This document shows positions 40,196 to 50,388 of a DNA stretch of 64,000 bases, piece by piece. This stretch comes from Bacteroidaceae bacterium (lineage in GTDB: Bacteria > Bacteroidota > Bacteroidia > Bacteroidales > Bacteroidaceae): positions 62,001-126,000 of the forward strand of contig JAGCDE010000045.1 of the NCBI GenBank assembly GCA_017651315.1, written 5' to 3'. Under the pieces are notes generated by a model. It searched no databases, was not told where the DNA came from, and worked only from the letters and a program-made list of their open reading frames with translations. How positions within the stretch are numbered: the stretch's first letter is position 1; the number at the start of each line of letters is the position of its first letter. Both the position numbers and the translations under genes were made by a program.

Positions 40196-43100
40196 TCATC
40201 TTGAGCCGATGCGGTGGTACTCTATAGGTATCAGGAACACGCTTGCCACTGTCCCTGTGGCAAGACCGGCAATCACAGCTACGGAAAGAGGATATTGCAG
40301 GTCGCTTCCCATATCTCCCCTGACCAGGAACGGGGCCATGGCGAGAACAGTGGTGAGCGATGTCATGACTATGGTCTTGAAACGCATCTCGCCTGCCGCA
40401 ACCACAGAGCCGGTCAGTTCCCCACCCGCCTTACGCAGCCGGTTTATAGTATCCACCTTGAGAATCGAGTCATTTATCACTATTCCGCACATGACGATTA
40501 TTCCCGTCATGGACATGATGTTGACGCTTATTCCGATACACCACATCACTGTAAATGCGGCAGCTATGTCAACAACGAGTTCAGAGAGGACAATGACAGG
40601 CTGGAGGAGACTCTCGAACTGAGCCGCAAGAATCAGATAAAGCAGCAGGACTGAAACCGTAAGTATCCTGCACAGTTCCCGCATAAGCTCCCTGCTGCTG
40701 AAGAAGGAGCCTGAGAAACCGGCACGGAACACACCAGACTCCCCGACAGTCCTCTCCACCGCCGCCACTGTCTCAGGGACACGTCCTCCGGGTACATCAA
40801 GACTCACGGGGTAATACTCTCCCTCCGAGTCCGACAGGATAACCTTCAGGTCCTGTTTCCTGTTCTCCTTAAGCAGGAGCCCGGCCGGTACGGACACATC
40901 TCCGGCAGGCATTCGGAAACCCTCCCTCCATATCCCGGCATAATCCGTTCCACCGTCCATCACCACAGGAAGCAGAGTCCCGCCACGTGAAACAGTCTTG
41001 ACAGTATTGCCGCTCTCGCCTCCTATCTTAGAAGCGATAGCGCCCATCGTGATGTTGTAGAGAGTCATCAGTTCAGGGTCGGCAGTCAGTTCAACATACC
41101 TGTTCCACCCGACAGGCTGGACTGCCGCCCACGGCACACTCTCACCTATTCCGGACACCAGCGCGTCAAGTTCGCCCGGTTCAGGGGCGCTGCCGTCACT
41201 CTTTCTGAGTCTTACGGTTATGGCAGGTTCCTCATCGGGAAACAGCATGTCGAATACATTCCCTGACGTATGGAACGAATATACCGCCGAAGGCCATCTT
41301 GAGCCTATATAGTCCGAGACACGCTGTTCCATTGCTTCCTCCGCGTCAGCAGAGACGCTTTTCAGATAGAGAGTGGCACCGTTCAGCTGGTTTTCCCCCA
41401 ACTGTGGAAGCCTGAACTGCTGCACTCCGCTCAGGCAGGTATAATCACAGAGGAGCTCCCCGACCGACGCTGCCAGCTCCTCGCAGCGTTCCCTGTTCTC
41501 CCCGGCGGAAAGGTATTCGTTCCAGCCCACCTTGAGCAATATATCCTGACGGGTTATCGGGGGAAGCTTCTCCTTGTCCATCATTGTGAACATGGCCATC
41601 CCCACGGCTATCCCGGCCAACGGCACGACCCATGTCCTTCTGCAGCCTTCAAGCATTCTCCCAAGGATTCGCTCATACCCATCCCTCACTCTGCCGAATG
41701 CTCTTGAACCGGCGTTTTCCCTCATCAGTGCATCAGCAGGATTGGCCTCATATACGGCACGGCAATAAACCGGTATGACAAACAGAGATACTGCCAGTGA
41801 CGAAAAGAGCGTTACCGCCACAGCAACCGCCTCATCATGAAAGAGTGCACCGCCAGTCCCGCTCATAAGCGACAGGGGCAGGAACATGGCACATGTGGTA
41901 AGGACGGAGCTGAACATGGGGGCAGCCACTTCACGGGTTCCTGACACGCACGCGTCGCTGACCTGTTCACCCCTCCTGACATGTCCCGCTATACTGTCAA
42001 GCACTACTATGGAATTGTCAACCATCATACCCATCCCCATGACAAGTCCGGAAAGGGACAGGATGTTCAGGGAAATTCCCAAACACCTGAAAGAGAGGAA
42101 GGAGAGCATAAGTGATAAAGGTATAGAGAATGCCACGAGGAGCGCGGAAAAAAGATTGTTCATGAACAGGAAGATTACGGCCAACGCGAACAGTGCCCCA
42201 TAAACCAGGTTCCTCGTCATGTTACCCATTGAGTAGTCAAGCAGTCCTGTCTGGTCCCGCGTTACCTTGAACTCCATCTCCGGACGGTCAGCCTCAATAT
42301 CCCGCAACACCTCCGAAACCGCCCTCTTCAGGTCGGACATCCTGGCATCGGATCTCTTGATGACAGCCAGCGTCACTGCCCTCCTGCCGTCCGAAGAGAC
42401 CATCCCCTCGACCTTCCGTGGCTCCTCCCGCACCTGTGCCAGATCCTTTATCCGGAACCCGCTGCCGTTTACATTGAGCCAGACATTCTCCACATCCTCC
42501 CGATCCTTCACGGATGCGTCATAGCGCACATTATACTCACAGGCGCCGTCCCTGACCGTGAAGCCGCCGAGAGTGATATCGGCCGTAAGGATAGCCATGG
42601 AGAGCATCTCTCCCGTAATACCGGCCGATTCAAGCATATTCCGGTCTGGAACTATTCGCAGTTCGGGAAGGAGATAGCCGGATGCATCGACCATAGCCAC
42701 CTGCGGCAACTGCTCCAACCTGCGGTGAACGACATTCCTCACATAAGAGCTCATTCCGGCAAACGAGCCCTCATCAGAGTCCGTCATGAGCCTGACGTCG
42801 ATGTAGAATGCAGGTATATCCGATGCGCTGAGACGTGACACCGACGGTCTCTCCTCATCCCTTGGCCACATGTACATAGCCCTGTCTATGCGCTCGCCTA
42901 TATCCATCATCACGTATCCCATGTCTGCGTCATATCCGAATTTCATGGATATGCTGCCACGCCCGTCTTCGGCCGAACAGATGATATCCGTCAGTTCCGG
43001 AGTCTGGGAAAGATACTGCATCAACGGATAGACGAGTGTCTCATAAACATCCCTCGCCGACCTTTCAGGCGATGAAATCCTGACGACAGCCTCCGGAACG

Positions 43101-43216
43101 TCAATTTCCGGGACCAATGATACGGGGAGTCTCTTCAATGCCATGACACCGAGTACCGAAACGGCCGTCACGACCATCGATACCAGAACAGGCCGGTTTA
43201 CCAATCCTCTGAACAT
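40196..43216 (-). CDS. RND efflux transporter permease subunit
   Basis: Inner-membrane proton-driven efflux pump of 1006 residues, HAE1/AcrB-like. The first helix (LVNRPVLVSMVVTAVSVLGV) and large periplasmic loops are visible, with a first transmembrane block from YGALFALAVIFLFMNNLF to GMGMMVDNSIVVLDSI holding the proton-relay acidic residue, and a second from LLLYLILAAQFESLLQPVIV to MCGIVINDSILKVDTI. Substrate unknown. The adaptor gene lies three bases upstream; no outer-membrane TolC-like gene is adjacent, so the third component must be encoded elsewhere. Confidence 0.92.
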   Translation of the reverse strand: MFRGLVNRPVLVSMVVTAVSVLGVMALKRLPVSLVPEIDVPEAVVRISSPERSARDVYETLVYPLMQYLSQTPELTDIICSAEDGRGSISMKFGYDADMGYVMMDIGERIDRAMYMWPRDEERPSVSRLSASDIPAFYIDVRLMTDSDEGSFAGMSSYVRNVVHRRLEQLPQVAMVDASGYLLPELRIVPDRNMLESAGITGEMLSMAILTADITLGGFTVRDGACEYNVRYDASVKDREDVENVWLNVNGSGFRIKDLAQVREEPRKVEGMVSSDGRRAVTLAVIKRSDARMSDLKRAVSEVLRDIEADRPEMEFKVTRDQTGLLDYSMGNMTRNLVYGALFALAVIFLFMNNLFSALLVAFSIPLSLMLSFLSFRCLGISLNILSLSGLVMGMGMMVDNSIVVLDSIAGHVRRGEQVSDACVSGTREVAAPMFSSVLTTCAMFLPLSLMSGTGGALFHDEAVAVAVTLFSSLAVSLFVIPVYCRAVYEANPADALMRENAGSRAFGRVRDGYERILGRMLEGCRRTWVVPLAGIAVGMAMFTMMDKEKLPPITRQDILLKVGWNEYLSAGENRERCEELAASVGELLCDYTCLSGVQQFRLPQLGENQLNGATLYLKSVSADAEEAMEQRVSDYIGSRWPSAVYSFHTSGNVFDMLFPDEEPAITVRLRKSDGSAPEPGELDALVSGIGESVPWAAVQPVGWNRYVELTADPELMTLYNITMGAIASKIGGESGNTVKTVSRGGTLLPVVMDGGTDYAGIWREGFRMPAGDVSVPAGLLLKENRKQDLKVILSDSEGEYYPVSLDVPGGRVPETVAAVERTVGESGVFRAGFSGSFFSSRELMRELCRILTVSVLLLYLILAAQFESLLQPVIVLSELVVDIAAAFTVMWCIGISVNIMSMTGIIVMCGIVINDSILKVDTINRLRKAGGELTGSVVAAGEMRFKTIVMTSLTTVLAMAPFLVRGDMGSDLQYPLSVAVIAGLATGTVASVFLIPIEYHRIGSR

Positions 43217-43219
43217 GGG

Positions 43220-44299
43220 CTAATCATTCAGTACCACGGCGGTATTGTCCCCGAGGTTGTAGTTTCCGTCAACTATCACCAGATCGCCCTCACGGAGGAC
43301 CGCGTCACGCGACTTGTCCGCCTCCACGGCATATTCCGAGCCGTTGCCCATCAGTATGTTCACGTATGTCCAGACGCTTCTCCCTTCCCGGAAGAGGAAC
43401 ACGACATCACGGCCGTCGCGGCTTACGACAGCGTTTTTCGGAATTACGAACATGTCCGGGACGCTCTTCCTGAGAATCACCCTCACATTCATGCCGTCCA
43501 GCAGCTGCGGTGTGCCGGGCACTTCGGCGCACACCGAAATCTGTCCGTTCTGCCCGACAAGAGGATTGATGGAGACAATCCTGCCGTCTAAGGCGACAGA
43601 GCTGTCATAGAAGGGCATGACTGACACGACGCCACCTTTCTCTATCAGTGAATACTCTGTCTCAAGAATGTTGAACCGTACCCTGTATCGGTTCCCGTCT
43701 ATCAGGGTGCATATCCTCTTTCCGGCCGGCTCATACTCCTGACATTCAAGATTGGCGATGACCCCACTGAAAGGCGCCCTGATTTCACATTTGCCGAAAC
43801 CCGATTCAGCCTGTTCAAGCCCTATCTCGGCATCGGTCAATCCGGACATCATCCTTATCAGCTTCATCTGCGAAGGGCTGACCATGCCGGTGTCGGAGAG
43901 CGAATAGCCGTAATCCAGCAGCCTCTCGCTCATGGAGACTATGGCCCGGTCGTATTCGAGCCTGGCCCTGCGCAGGGATATCGCAGCCTGAATTCGGTCG
44001 GTCGAGGCAATCACGTCACCTCTCTTCACATGGTCCCCCTCACCGACATTCACCGATTCTATCCTGCCGTATCCTTCGGCAATGATGTCAACCTTGCGTA
44101 TGGCTTCAAGGCGTCCATTGCATACTGTTTCCCTGTTGAATATACCGCGCCGCAGTTCAATGACAGAGACCTCGTACGGTTTTGGGGCCGGTATCACGCT
44201 CTCCACACGGCCTGAAGAACGGCTATCCCCTGCTCCCATCCCGCATGCGGCGGGAGACATGCAGAGAATGATTCCTAATAATCTGACATTTGGTTTCAT
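43220..44299 (-). CDS. RND efflux periplasmic adaptor subunit
   Basis: Membrane fusion protein of 359 residues that links the RND pump to an outer-membrane channel. The signal sequence ends SPAAC, a lipobox-like site. The lipoyl half-motifs (GYGRIESVNVGEGDHVKRGD and, after a short helical hairpin, CEIRAPFSGVIANLE) and a beta-barrel domain (LLDGMNVRVILRKS) are present. A TATATTTG box is at 44335-44328 on the minus strand. It forms an operon with the pump gene. Confidence 0.92.
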   Translation of the reverse strand: MKPNVRLLGIILCMSPAACGMGAGDSRSSGRVESVIPAPKPYEVSVIELRRGIFNRETVCNGRLEAIRKVDIIAEGYGRIESVNVGEGDHVKRGDVIASTDRIQAAISLRRARLEYDRAIVSMSERLLDYGYSLSDTGMVSPSQMKLIRMMSGLTDAEIGLEQAESGFGKCEIRAPFSGVIANLECQEYEPAGKRICTLIDGNRYRVRFNILETEYSLIEKGGVVSVMPFYDSSVALDGRIVSINPLVGQNGQISVCAEVPGTPQLLDGMNVRVILRKSVPDMFVIPKNAVVSRDGRDVVFLFREGRSVWTYVNILMGNGSEYAVEADKSRDAVLREGDLVIVDGNYNLGDNTAVVLND

Positions 44300-44327
44300 G
44301 GCTTGTGCCGCTACTTATGACTGCCGG

Positions 44328-44335
44328 CAAATATA
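44328..44335 (-). promoter_or_regulatory. Bacteroidota -7 box for the RND operon
   Basis: Minus strand TATATTTG, 28 bases before the ATG at 44299. Confidence 0.55.
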
Positions 44336-44428
44336 GCACTGCAGCACAAGCCACAAGGACTATTCCGTAAAAACATTCCCGGCCTGAATGTTTTTATAAC
44401 TCTATCTGACCAAATGGATATCCGCCTG

Positions 44429-46216
44429 TCAGAGCGGGCGTGTCTTCTCCTTCAGCCATGAGGCATCGGCGGCATCCAGCAGAGGGGAGATCTCCGCCGC
44501 TACCGTGGCATTGAACGAATTGAGCCAATCCAGTTCCGCGGCATCCATGAGTCCGGGGATGACAGCCGACGTGTCTATGTAAGTTCTGGTAAGGGTCTCG
44601 AAAGAGAGCCAGCCGCCGAATCCGTTCTCACAGTCTTTCACACAGAGGATCATGTTCTCATGACGTATCCCGTGGAAGCCTTCCCTGTAGATACCCGGTT
44701 CATCGGAAGTGACCATGCCCGGAAGCAACGGTTGCGGATTCAGGTTCTGCCTGATGGTCTGGGGCCCCTCATGGACAGAGAGGAGATTACCCACGCCATG
44801 TCCAGTTCCATGTCCGAAATTGCGTCTGGTCTGCCAGAGAGGCCTGCGGGCAACGGCATCAAGCCTGCCGCCGGGGGTTCCCTCCGGGAAGACGGCCATG
44901 GCAAGGTCAATCATGGCCTTCAGGCAGATGGTGTAGTCCTCCCTCTCCAGTTCAGTCAACGGGCCGAGAGGTACGGTCCTCGTTATATCGGTCGTTCCGT
45001 AGCGGTAGTGGGCTCCACTGTCGTTCAGATACAGTCCGTGCGGTTCCAGAACGGCATCCTCACCCCGCACAGTAGAGTAGTGCGGCAGTGCGGAATTGGC
45101 TCCGTATGCCGAAATCGTCTCAAAACTCTCATCGAGGAAGTCCGGCATGGCCCTCCGGAACTCATGCAGCTTGTCCGACGCGTCCGACTCCGTTATCCGC
45201 CGGCCGGAAGCCATCTCGCCCTCTATCCAATGGAAGAACCGGGTCTGGGCCACTCCGTCCTGTATGTACGCCTTACGGAAGCCTTCAATCTCTGTCTCAT
45301 TCTTCACTGACTTCATCAGCGCTATCGGGGATGCGGCGGCGCATATACCTCCTGCACCGAAGACTCCCTTCACCGCCTGGCCTATATCGAAGTTCAGAGA
45401 GGAGGGGCTGATCAGGATTCTTCCGTCAGGGTTCATCGAACCGATGAATCCGCTGACACCGGAATACGGAAGTATCTCTATGCAGGATTCAGACAGCACC
45501 CGACGCACGTCGTCCGTGAATTTCGATTCCCTCGCAAACAGCCAGGTCCGCGAGGGACCCACTATCGCGAACGAGATTACGAACGGACAGTAAAGGACGT
45601 CATTGGAACGGATGTTGAGAAGCCATGCTATCTCATCCAGACAACTCACAAGCATGTAGCGGCATCCGAGGGAATCCAGCTCTCTCCTCAATTCCGAAAG
45701 CTTCCAGTCCCTGCTTCGGCCTGCGTAACAATCCTCATGTATCCATACCGGATCATCGGGAAGGCCGGGACGGTCAAGCCACAGGGCGTCCAGGAAATCA
45801 GGTTTGGAGACCACCCTTGCACCCTTTCCATCCGAAAGGCGTTGCAGTTCCGATGCGTCACCCATACTCATGCAGAGACCGTCCACACCTATGGTCCCAT
45901 CCTCCCTGACATTGCAGACAATCCATTTCATCCAGTCACGATCCTCTACAGAGACGGTCCTGTGGAGCTCTATCCCGCTCCCTTCGAGCTCATGCGACGC
46001 CTGGATCCAATATCTGGAATCGGTCCAGAGCCCTGCATGGTCCTTTGTTACTATCACCGTGCCGGCCGACCCGGTGAAACCGCTGATGAACTTTCTCTGA
46101 CACCAGCGCAGCGGGGTATATTCACTGTCATGGGGATCGGAACCGGACACAACGGCGGCATCCCAGCCCCACTCCTCCATGCAACGGCGCAACTCACGGA
46201 TTCTTTCCTTTATCAT
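44429..46216 (-). CDS. M24B family aminopeptidase P (Xaa-Pro aminopeptidase)
   Basis: Metallopeptidase of 595 residues removing N-terminal residues before proline; no signal peptide, so cytoplasmic. Two creatinase-like N-terminal domains (residues about 1-300) precede the pita-bread catalytic domain, with metal ligands in YLNDSGAHYRYGTTDITRT (two Asp), GHGTGHGVGNLLSVHEGP (His), and TSDEPGIYRE and ENMILCV (Glu). Length fits the three-domain APP class. A TAATTTTG box lies at 46262-46255; a copy of the interspersed repeat sits in the leader. Confidence 0.94.
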   Translation of the reverse strand: MIKERIRELRRCMEEWGWDAAVVSGSDPHDSEYTPLRWCQRKFISGFTGSAGTVIVTKDHAGLWTDSRYWIQASHELEGSGIELHRTVSVEDRDWMKWIVCNVREDGTIGVDGLCMSMGDASELQRLSDGKGARVVSKPDFLDALWLDRPGLPDDPVWIHEDCYAGRSRDWKLSELRRELDSLGCRYMLVSCLDEIAWLLNIRSNDVLYCPFVISFAIVGPSRTWLFARESKFTDDVRRVLSESCIEILPYSGVSGFIGSMNPDGRILISPSSLNFDIGQAVKGVFGAGGICAAASPIALMKSVKNETEIEGFRKAYIQDGVAQTRFFHWIEGEMASGRRITESDASDKLHEFRRAMPDFLDESFETISAYGANSALPHYSTVRGEDAVLEPHGLYLNDSGAHYRYGTTDITRTVPLGPLTELEREDYTICLKAMIDLAMAVFPEGTPGGRLDAVARRPLWQTRRNFGHGTGHGVGNLLSVHEGPQTIRQNLNPQPLLPGMVTSDEPGIYREGFHGIRHENMILCVKDCENGFGGWLSFETLTRTYIDTSAVIPGLMDAAELDWLNSFNATVAAEISPLLDAADASWLKEKTRPL

Positions 46217-46230
46217 GATTTCTTTGTTTT

Positions 46231-46250
46231 AGAATCTGTTCTGATTTGTT
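46231..46250. repeat. Interspersed repeat, copy b
   Basis: AGAATCTGTTCTGATTTGTT, one base different from copy c, in the leader of the aminopeptidase gene. Confidence 0.6.
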
Positions 46251-46254
46251 TCCC

Positions 46255-46262
46255 CAAAATTA
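46255..46262 (-). promoter_or_regulatory. Bacteroidota -7 box for the aminopeptidase gene
   Basis: Minus strand TAATTTTG, 38 bases before the ATG at 46216. Confidence 0.5.
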
Positions 46263-46294
46263 TCACTTTTCACGTAACAAATCCAAACAGTTTG

Positions 46295-47107
46295 TCAATT
46301 TCCCCTTCTTTTACGGTTCTGCGGCACTATACCTATTATGAAATCATCCGGGACAAACCCCCAGAAACGGCTGTCCTTGGAGTTGCAGGAGTTGTCCCCC
46401 AACGCGAAATACCAGTCATGACGGAAAGTGTATGTCCGGAGACTGTCCGCCGGCAACCCGGTCTCATATTCGATGGCATGCCTGTACAGCTCCCTGAGGA
46501 AATCATTCAGGACAAAGGTCATTCCCTTTCCGGGTACAGTGAGAGGCCCCATGTTCTTGACATTCCAGACAGGCCTTGACAGCGGGATGGCATCGTACCA
46601 GCTTATGAGAGCTATCAGACTGTCACCCATCCTCTGCAACCGCATCTGCCTCTCCTTCACCCCTATCATACCGCTCACGCTCCCGTTCCAGAAAATACCG
46701 TCGCTTATCCCTATGACATCCCCGGGGGTGCCTGCCATCCGCTTGCAATAGACATAGTTCAGGCGGAATTCTATCCTGCTCCAGTCATCATAGCCGAAAG
46801 GGAAATTGAACACCGCGATGTCACCGGGACGGATTCTCCTCAGCCCGGGGAGCCTGACACACCTGAGGGGTGCATGTTCACTGAACTCGAACGACGTGTA
46901 GAGACGCGGCCCGTACAGCAGCTTGTTCACATAGACGAACTCCCCCGGCTCGATTGTCGGGAACATCGACTCCGAAGGGATGAAGAACCTGTCTGTCACG
47001 AACACCCTCAACACATAATGCATCGTGACAAGGCCCGATGCCGCAAGCAGCAGCCATCCGCACACCCTCCCCGCAGACAGCAATCCCTTTCCGATATCCT
47101 TCAGCAT
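46295..47107 (-). CDS. lepB: Signal peptidase I
   Basis: Membrane peptidase that removes signal peptides of exported proteins, 270 residues. One N-terminal helix (GWLLLAASGLVTMHYVLRV) precedes catalytic Ser47 in SESMFPTIEPG, the general-base Lys in VYCKRMAGTPGD, and the GDNSCNSKDSRFWGFVP box. ATG 47107 begins one base after the stop of the transglutaminase-like gene; an in-frame GTG at 47125 is less likely. The two genes are coupled. Confidence 0.93.
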   Translation of the reverse strand: MLKDIGKGLLSAGRVCGWLLLAASGLVTMHYVLRVFVTDRFFIPSESMFPTIEPGEFVYVNKLLYGPRLYTSFEFSEHAPLRCVRLPGLRRIRPGDIAVFNFPFGYDDWSRIEFRLNYVYCKRMAGTPGDVIGISDGIFWNGSVSGMIGVKERQMRLQRMGDSLIALISWYDAIPLSRPVWNVKNMGPLTVPGKGMTFVLNDFLRELYRHAIEYETGLPADSLRTYTFRHDWYFALGDNSCNSKDSRFWGFVPDDFIIGIVPQNRKRRGN

Positions 47108-47108
47108 G

Positions 47109-49049
47109 TCACCACCACTCCACATTACCGGAACCGTCGGTCATGAACGGACGCTCATCCCATCCTCTGGTGTAGTCTCTCATCCACATCAGTGTCCCGG
47201 ACGGGACGCTGTCAAACCTGAGCACATTGTCTGTGGCCGTGAATCTTCCCGAGGAGACCCACACATCCCCGTCCCAGTATTTGAATTCATATTCATCGCC
47301 CGGACAGATGTCGTTGTCGTCGCTGCGGGGAACTATCCTGACCGATGTCACCCTGACAGGTGACCCCGCATCGGCACCCACCCATGCGCCATCCGGGTTC
47401 CCGCTCTCGAAATTGGTAAGCCTGTCACCGTCGAAAGCCAAGCGGGCCACCTCCTCCGGCACATCCCCGCAACAGACAGCCTTCCCCTCCATCACCGTCG
47501 AGTCATTCAGGAAGAATGTGAGTTCCGACAGGCTTCCGTATGTCCCGTCAGCACCGCGGTAGCGCCAGTATCTGTGAGGTCCGGAGACTATCCCTATCCT
47601 GTCAGGTATTATCACCGTATCAATAACCGACAGCGTTCGGGCATCGGCAAAATCCGGGCGGTCGGCACATTCTATCCTTCCACCGAGCAGCCGCCGGCGC
47701 ATGTTCACCACATTGGTTGACTGCGGATATTTCCGTCGGACCTCCACCGTCCGCAAATCCTCATGGTCAGGAACGATGTACCTGACAGTCCCGTCCTTAC
47801 GCAGTATGAACGGATCGCACAGCGCCTCATAGCCGTTTTCCGTCACGCCGAACACACAGTAGAGCACATTCACCCCCATATCCCGGAATCTCGCCTTGCC
47901 GAAACGTGCCATACCCCAGTCAACTATGCTCCAGTCCGTGAAATAGCCATTGAAAATAGAGATATACACATATTTGTCCTTGAGTCGTCCGCCCTTCGTT
48001 ATGGGAATAACCGGATCGGCCGTTTTGGTGAGTTGGGAGGTTATGTCCTTCTGGCACAGGTTGAAATGATATCTGTATTTTGCGTCATTCATGTAACGGA
48101 CCATCCGCCGGTTCACCGCGTATGTGTTGCGGAATGCCTTGGGAATCCTTTCATACGGAAAGAATCCCCAGCCCGGGACGGAACCCAGATCCCACTCCGC
48201 CCTCAGTTCCTGACCCCGGTCACCGAGAATGGCGTACCATGTGTGCCCCGCCCTGAAACGTCCCCAGAAAGGAACCTCCTCCATCACGGCAGGAAGCCCC
48301 AGACTGCGGTATGTGAGCACCGCAAGCGTGACATAGTCGGCACATCTGCCGAATGTCTGGTGCGCAATCCCGGACGCGCTGAGGACAGGAGCGCCCCCAT
48401 GGTCATATATACCGTGCATGTGTATCTTGTCTATCAGCTCATTGCGTACTATATCCACATTCTTGAATATAGTGTTGTATTCCACGTCATCGGGGATATC
48501 GGCTTTCATACGTTCAGAGAAACAGGACGACAGAGTGTCACGCCATGCATCGAACTCCTGTTTCTCCACGGCTTTGTAGGGAAGCAGCCATTCAAGGAAA
48601 TCATCGTAGGGGATATCCCTGGCCCATGGGCGGTTCTTCCATACATCGAAGGCATGGTCAATACTGTAGATAAGGAAACCGGCAGTCATCACCCTCACGT
48701 CCGGCACCGAGCACTCCTCCAGGTCAGGAAGATTGTCATCGCTCCATTTACGCAGGGAATCAGCCTGCTCATCAGGAGTCAGGCCGGATTGGAAGAGCCG
48801 CTCCGCGAGCCTGTAGTACTCCCTTATCGCTGGGCAGTCGTAGGAGGTGTGGGCGGGCATGTTCTCTATCAGGAAACGTGCAGCCGAGAGTTTTTCCGGT
48901 TCATTGCGGTAATGTTCCAGGACCGATTCAAGCTCAGCGCGGTTTTCACCGGCGGCCTTCAACGCATAATCAAGATAACTGTTTCTGCCGCAGGCAGCCA
49001 GCAACTGGGTGACCAATGCCGCGACAATGATGGAATTTCCGGGTTTCAT
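47109..49049 (-). CDS. Transglutaminase-like lipoprotein
   Basis: Exported protein of 646 residues; the signal ends LLAAC, a good lipobox. A papain-fold transglutaminase core is visible: Cys in FGRCADYVTLAVLTYRSLG, His in RAGHTWYAI, Asp in RAEWDLGS. A beta-rich C-terminal half (GTYGSLSELTFFLND, PVRVTSVRIVPRSDDNDI) may bind carbohydrate or protein. Such Bacteroidales proteins probably act as proteases or amidases in the periplasm. ATG 49049 opens the signal; TATTTTTG lies at 49083-49076 on the minus strand. It is one base from lepB. Confidence 0.85.
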   Translation of the reverse strand: MKPGNSIIVAALVTQLLAACGRNSYLDYALKAAGENRAELESVLEHYRNEPEKLSAARFLIENMPAHTSYDCPAIREYYRLAERLFQSGLTPDEQADSLRKWSDDNLPDLEECSVPDVRVMTAGFLIYSIDHAFDVWKNRPWARDIPYDDFLEWLLPYKAVEKQEFDAWRDTLSSCFSERMKADIPDDVEYNTIFKNVDIVRNELIDKIHMHGIYDHGGAPVLSASGIAHQTFGRCADYVTLAVLTYRSLGLPAVMEEVPFWGRFRAGHTWYAILGDRGQELRAEWDLGSVPGWGFFPYERIPKAFRNTYAVNRRMVRYMNDAKYRYHFNLCQKDITSQLTKTADPVIPITKGGRLKDKYVYISIFNGYFTDWSIVDWGMARFGKARFRDMGVNVLYCVFGVTENGYEALCDPFILRKDGTVRYIVPDHEDLRTVEVRRKYPQSTNVVNMRRRLLGGRIECADRPDFADARTLSVIDTVIIPDRIGIVSGPHRYWRYRGADGTYGSLSELTFFLNDSTVMEGKAVCCGDVPEEVARLAFDGDRLTNFESGNPDGAWVGADAGSPVRVTSVRIVPRSDDNDICPGDEYEFKYWDGDVWVSSGRFTATDNVLRFDSVPSGTLMWMRDYTRGWDERPFMTDGSGNVEWW

Positions 49050-49075
49050 AGGTATAGGATTATCTGTTCCGGCCA

Positions 49076-49083
49076 CAAAAATA
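49076..49083 (-). promoter_or_regulatory. Bacteroidota -7 box for the transglutaminase-lepB operon
   Basis: Minus strand TATTTTTG, 26 bases before ATG 49049. Confidence 0.55.
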
Positions 49084-49185
49084 GGGCCTGAACGTACGCA
49101 CGTCAAGACATCCCCGTCAAAAAGAGAGGATTCCTGACGTATTTGAACAGAAAATGAACAAATGAACAGTAAAAGACGATATTGC

Positions 49186-50376
49186 CTACCGGTAACCGGC
49201 CATTATGTTTTCAGCCAATGTCCGGATAGCCTCCAGGTCATGCTCCTTCATTCTGCTCCTGACGGTCACCAGAGGCTCAATGACATTCACATTCTTCATG
49301 GAGCCCAGCATCTCCTTCATCACCCTGCCTGCCGAAGGTGCCCAGGAGCCGTTTTCCACGAGGCCCACGGTACGGTTGGAGTAACCTTTTATCTGGAGCC
49401 GGTGAAGGAAACCGTGCATGGGCGTGAACAGGCCGCCGTCGTATGACGATGCCGCCAGTATCATCCTGGAATACCTGAAGGCATCCTCCACGTTCTCCGC
49501 GATATCGGAACGGCAGATATCGCTAAGGGAGGTCCTGACACCCTTTGACTGGAGAATCTCCTCCAGCTTCCGGGCCACCTCCATGGTACCTCCATGTATT
49601 GAGGCGCATGCTATGAACACGCCTTCGGTTTCAGGCATGTAGCTGCTCCAGGTGTCATACAGGCTTATGTAGCTCTCTATGTTGTCCTCAAGCAGCGGGC
49701 CGTGCAATGGCCTGATGGACTTCACATTCCTGCGGAGGACCTTGCCAAGCAGAGTCCTGACCTGAATCCCGTACTTTCCAACTATATTGAAATAGTAGCG
49801 GCGTGCCTCACATGTCCAGTCATTGTCATCCCTGCCATAAAAACCGCATTTCTCCAGCGCACCGAACTTCCCGAAGGCATCAGCGCTGTAGAGGGTCCCG
49901 TCAGCGGCATCATAAGAGACCATCACTTCCGGCCAATGTACCATGGGAGCGGCTATGAACTCCAGCTTATGTGAACCCAGGTCAAGCACGTCACCCTCCT
50001 TCACTGCCATCGTACGGCCGTCAAGCGATATGCTGTCGAAGAACTGGGGAATCATCTGAATGGCCTTGGCACTGGCCACTATCTTCAATCCGCTGTATCT
50101 TGCAAGCAGTTCAGCTATCATGGCTGAATGGTCAGGCTCCATGTGATGTACCACAAGATAGTCAGGAGTGCGGCCTTCGAGAGCCTCCTCAAGATTCCTG
50201 AGCCACTCCTCACCCTTCCGGGCATCCACAGTATCAAGTATGGCCGTCCTGTCATCGGAAACCAGATATGAGTTGTAGGATATACCATCGGGTACGATGT
50301 ACTGACTCTCAAAAAGATCGCATTCAAGGTCATCGACACCTATGAATCTGACTCTGTCACTCAATTGTCTGAACAT
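49186..50376 (-). CDS. Flavodiiron protein (FprA family A-type flavoprotein)
   Basis: Cytoplasmic oxygen or nitric oxide reductase of 396 residues. The metallo-beta-lactamase domain holds diiron ligands in HHMEPDHSAM and APMVHWPEVMVSY, with further ligands in YSADAFGKFG and the His of RPLHGP. A flavodoxin domain follows (VFIACASIHGGTMEVARKL, ASSYDGGLF). In anaerobes this enzyme removes O2 or NO. It starts 12 bases after the AraC-type regulator gene. Confidence 0.94.
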   Translation of the reverse strand: MFRQLSDRVRFIGVDDLECDLFESQYIVPDGISYNSYLVSDDRTAILDTVDARKGEEWLRNLEEALEGRTPDYLVVHHMEPDHSAMIAELLARYSGLKIVASAKAIQMIPQFFDSISLDGRTMAVKEGDVLDLGSHKLEFIAAPMVHWPEVMVSYDAADGTLYSADAFGKFGALEKCGFYGRDDNDWTCEARRYYFNIVGKYGIQVRTLLGKVLRRNVKSIRPLHGPLLEDNIESYISLYDTWSSYMPETEGVFIACASIHGGTMEVARKLEEILQSKGVRTSLSDICRSDIAENVEDAFRYSRMILAASSYDGGLFTPMHGFLHRLQIKGYSNRTVGLVENGSWAPSAGRVMKEMLGSMKNVNVIEPLVTVRSRMKEHDLEAIRTLAENIMAGYR

Positions 50377-50388
50377 ATCTGCTGTATT

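Noticed and set aside
47763-49091. Long plus-strand frame (442 codons) opposite the transglutaminase-like gene
   Set aside because: It mirrors the codon pattern of the real gene, has no signal, domain or start context, and its residue mix (His, Pro, Arg) is typical of an antisense shadow.
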